Part shown: positions 5,099 through 5,759 of the stretch, in pieces
Position numbering within the stretch: the stretch's first letter is position 1
How the letters are laid out: each line of letters starts with the position of its first letter
Assembly: GCA_015486475.1 (NCBI GenBank)
Contig: WFRO01000182.1
Span: forward strand, 1 to 5,759
Direction of reading: 5' to 3'
Source: Bacteroidales bacterium
Lineage (GTDB): Bacteria; Bacteroidota; Bacteroidia; Bacteroidales; VadinHA17
DNA: 5,759 bases
The notes under the pieces: generated by a model
Seen by the model: only the letters and a program-made list of their open reading frames with translations
Databases searched by the model: none
What the model was told of the DNA's origin: nothing
Translations under genes and position numbers: made by a program

Positions 5099-5162
5099 GA
5101 TATGTAGAGACAAGGCAGCCTTGTCTGAATCTGAGACAAGGCATGCCTTGTCTCTACATATC
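5099..5162. repeat. Double-palindrome repeat element overlapping the oxidoreductase stop codon
   Basis: Perfect 19-bp inverted arms lie at 5099-5117 and 5144-5162 (GATATGTAGAGACAAGGCA and its complement). Inside, AGACAAGGC and its complement alternate: 5108-5116, 5118-5126, 5134-5142 and 5145-5153. The DNA or RNA can fold as two side-by-side hairpins or as one long hairpin. The right arm contains the TAG stop of the minus-strand oxidoreductase (5154-5156), so the last codons of that gene lie inside the element. No T-run follows, so it is not a classical terminator, but it could protect or end the upstream mRNA. Confidence 0.85.
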
Positions 5163-5759
5163 ATTAACGATCTTCATCTCCTCCGGATCCCAGTACACGG
5201 TTTTCTTCCCGAAGTAGCTGAGGTTGGAGAGGAGGGCTGCGCCGGCGGCCCGCAGGCCGTAGACGGGATCTTCGATGATCTTGTCGTTGCCGCGCAGGGT
5301 TTCGAAGAAACGGTGGAAATGGTCATAGTGGGCCCCCTTGTACCCGGCAGGGGCCTCGAAAACGGTCTCTTTGGGCTGTGGGGGGCCTCCGGCACCGTAC
5401 TTTTTATCATATTCCGCGATGATCTCTGCCTGCATTTTTTCGGTATAGGCCTTCAGGGAGTATCCGGAGGGTTTCATCCCGGGTTTTCTGTTCACCAGGG
5501 AGACCTTGTTGGAACCCACCTCCATGGCCCCTTCGGTGCCTATCAGTTTGAATCCTCCGCCACCGCCGTTGGAGGCCACGAAGTTGATGCGCAGGATGGC
5601 GTTGAAGGCGGAATGGGCCTGTGTCTCCGGAAAATCATAGAGGGACAGCATGAGGTCGGGCACATCCCGGCCGTCTTTCCAGTAACGCAGGCCGCCGGTC
5701 GAGCGGGCCGCCACCGGTCCTTTGGATCCCGTCACAAAGTGGAGGGTGGAGAAAGAGTG
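5154..5759 (-). CDS. Gfo/Idh/MocA family oxidoreductase, C-terminal 201 residues only
   Basis: The frame is open to the right edge, so the N-terminal Rossmann NAD(P)-binding half and any signal peptide are outside the window. A GTG at 5735 is an internal valine, not a start. The visible part is the alpha/beta C-terminal domain of the group common in Bacteroidota and Planctomycetota: HSFSTLHFVTGSKGP at 1-15 of the fragment, GGLRYWKDGRDVPDLM at 22-37, YDFPET at 41-46, GTEGAMEV at 74-81, HYDHFHRFFETLRG at 144-157, EDPVYGLRAAGAALLSNLSYF at 163-183 in overlapping short blocks, and YWDPEEMKIV near the end. Family members oxidise or reduce sugars, polyols or their derivatives with NAD(P); this subgroup is often exported and linked to glycan use. 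The substrate cannot be told. Translation ends at a TAG inside a palindromic repeat (5099-5162). Confidence 0.9.
   Translation of the reverse strand, partial: HSFSTLHFVTGSKGPVAARSTGGLRYWKDGRDVPDLMLSLYDFPETQAHSAFNAILRINFVASNGGGGGFKLIGTEGAMEVGSNKVSLVNRKPGMKPSGYSLKAYTEKMQAEIIAEYDKKYGAGGPPQPKETVFEAPAGYKGAHYDHFHRFFETLRGNDKIIEDPVYGLRAAGAALLSNLSYFGKKTVYWDPEEMKIVNDM

Noticed and set aside
5099..5162. Rho-independent terminator for the oxidoreductase gene
   Set aside because: The stem is strong but no T-run follows on either strand, and the stop codon lies inside the arm. It is better described as a palindromic repeat element.

Overview
The window looks like a chromosomal stretch from a member of the Bacteroidota. 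The reasons are: a lipoprotein with a short signal peptide and an LSSC lipobox; A/T-rich, Shine-Dalgarno-free stretches directly before start codons; candidate promoters of the TTTG / TAnnTTTG type; and a gene set (GH3 glycosidase, DNRLRE-type surface lipoprotein, Tat-targeted PLP enzyme, Gfo/Idh/MocA oxidoreductase) typical of saccharolytic Bacteroidota. Coding DNA is GC-rich, while some gaps are very AT-rich. I cannot name the genus.

Layout: (1) 1-1599, minus strand: 533 N-terminal residues of a membrane-anchored glycoside hydrolase family 3 enzyme, cut by the left edge. (2) 1600-1864: divergent intergenic region with a candidate promoter for each flanking gene and a nested CCGG-rich inverted repeat in the presumed GH3 leader. 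(3) 1865-3298, plus strand: a 477-residue lipoprotein with two uncharacterised beta-rich regions and a C-terminal DNRLRE (CBM96-like) domain, followed by a strong terminator at 3321-3356. (4) 3357-3802: no credible gene; the stretch is packed with short palindromes and tandem repeats of period 7 or 8. (5) 3803-4963, minus strand: a complete threonine-aldolase/beta-eliminating-lyase-like PLP enzyme with a twin-arginine signal. (6) 4964-5153: an intergenic stretch made largely of a 12-bp-periodic AT-rich palindromic array and a double-palindrome repeat element. (7) 5154-5759, minus strand: the C-terminal 201 residues of a Gfo/Idh/MocA-family oxidoreductase, cut by the right edge.

Working together: GH3 (glycan breakdown), the DNRLRE lipoprotein (probably a surface carbohydrate- or matrix-facing protein) and the Gfo/Idh oxidoreductase (sugar or polyol chemistry, often exported in this family) fit a carbohydrate-using, envelope-centred lifestyle. 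They do not form an obvious single operon: the lipoprotein is divergent from GH3 and convergent with the aldolase. The two right-hand minus-strand genes could be co-transcribed, but 190 bp of repeat DNA separates them.

No defence system, CRISPR array, transposase, tRNA or rRNA is visible. The most noteworthy content is in the non-coding DNA: two intergenic regions with layered short repeats, three of which touch or supply stop codons or lie where regulation would be expected, plus an unusual exported threonine-aldolase-like enzyme.
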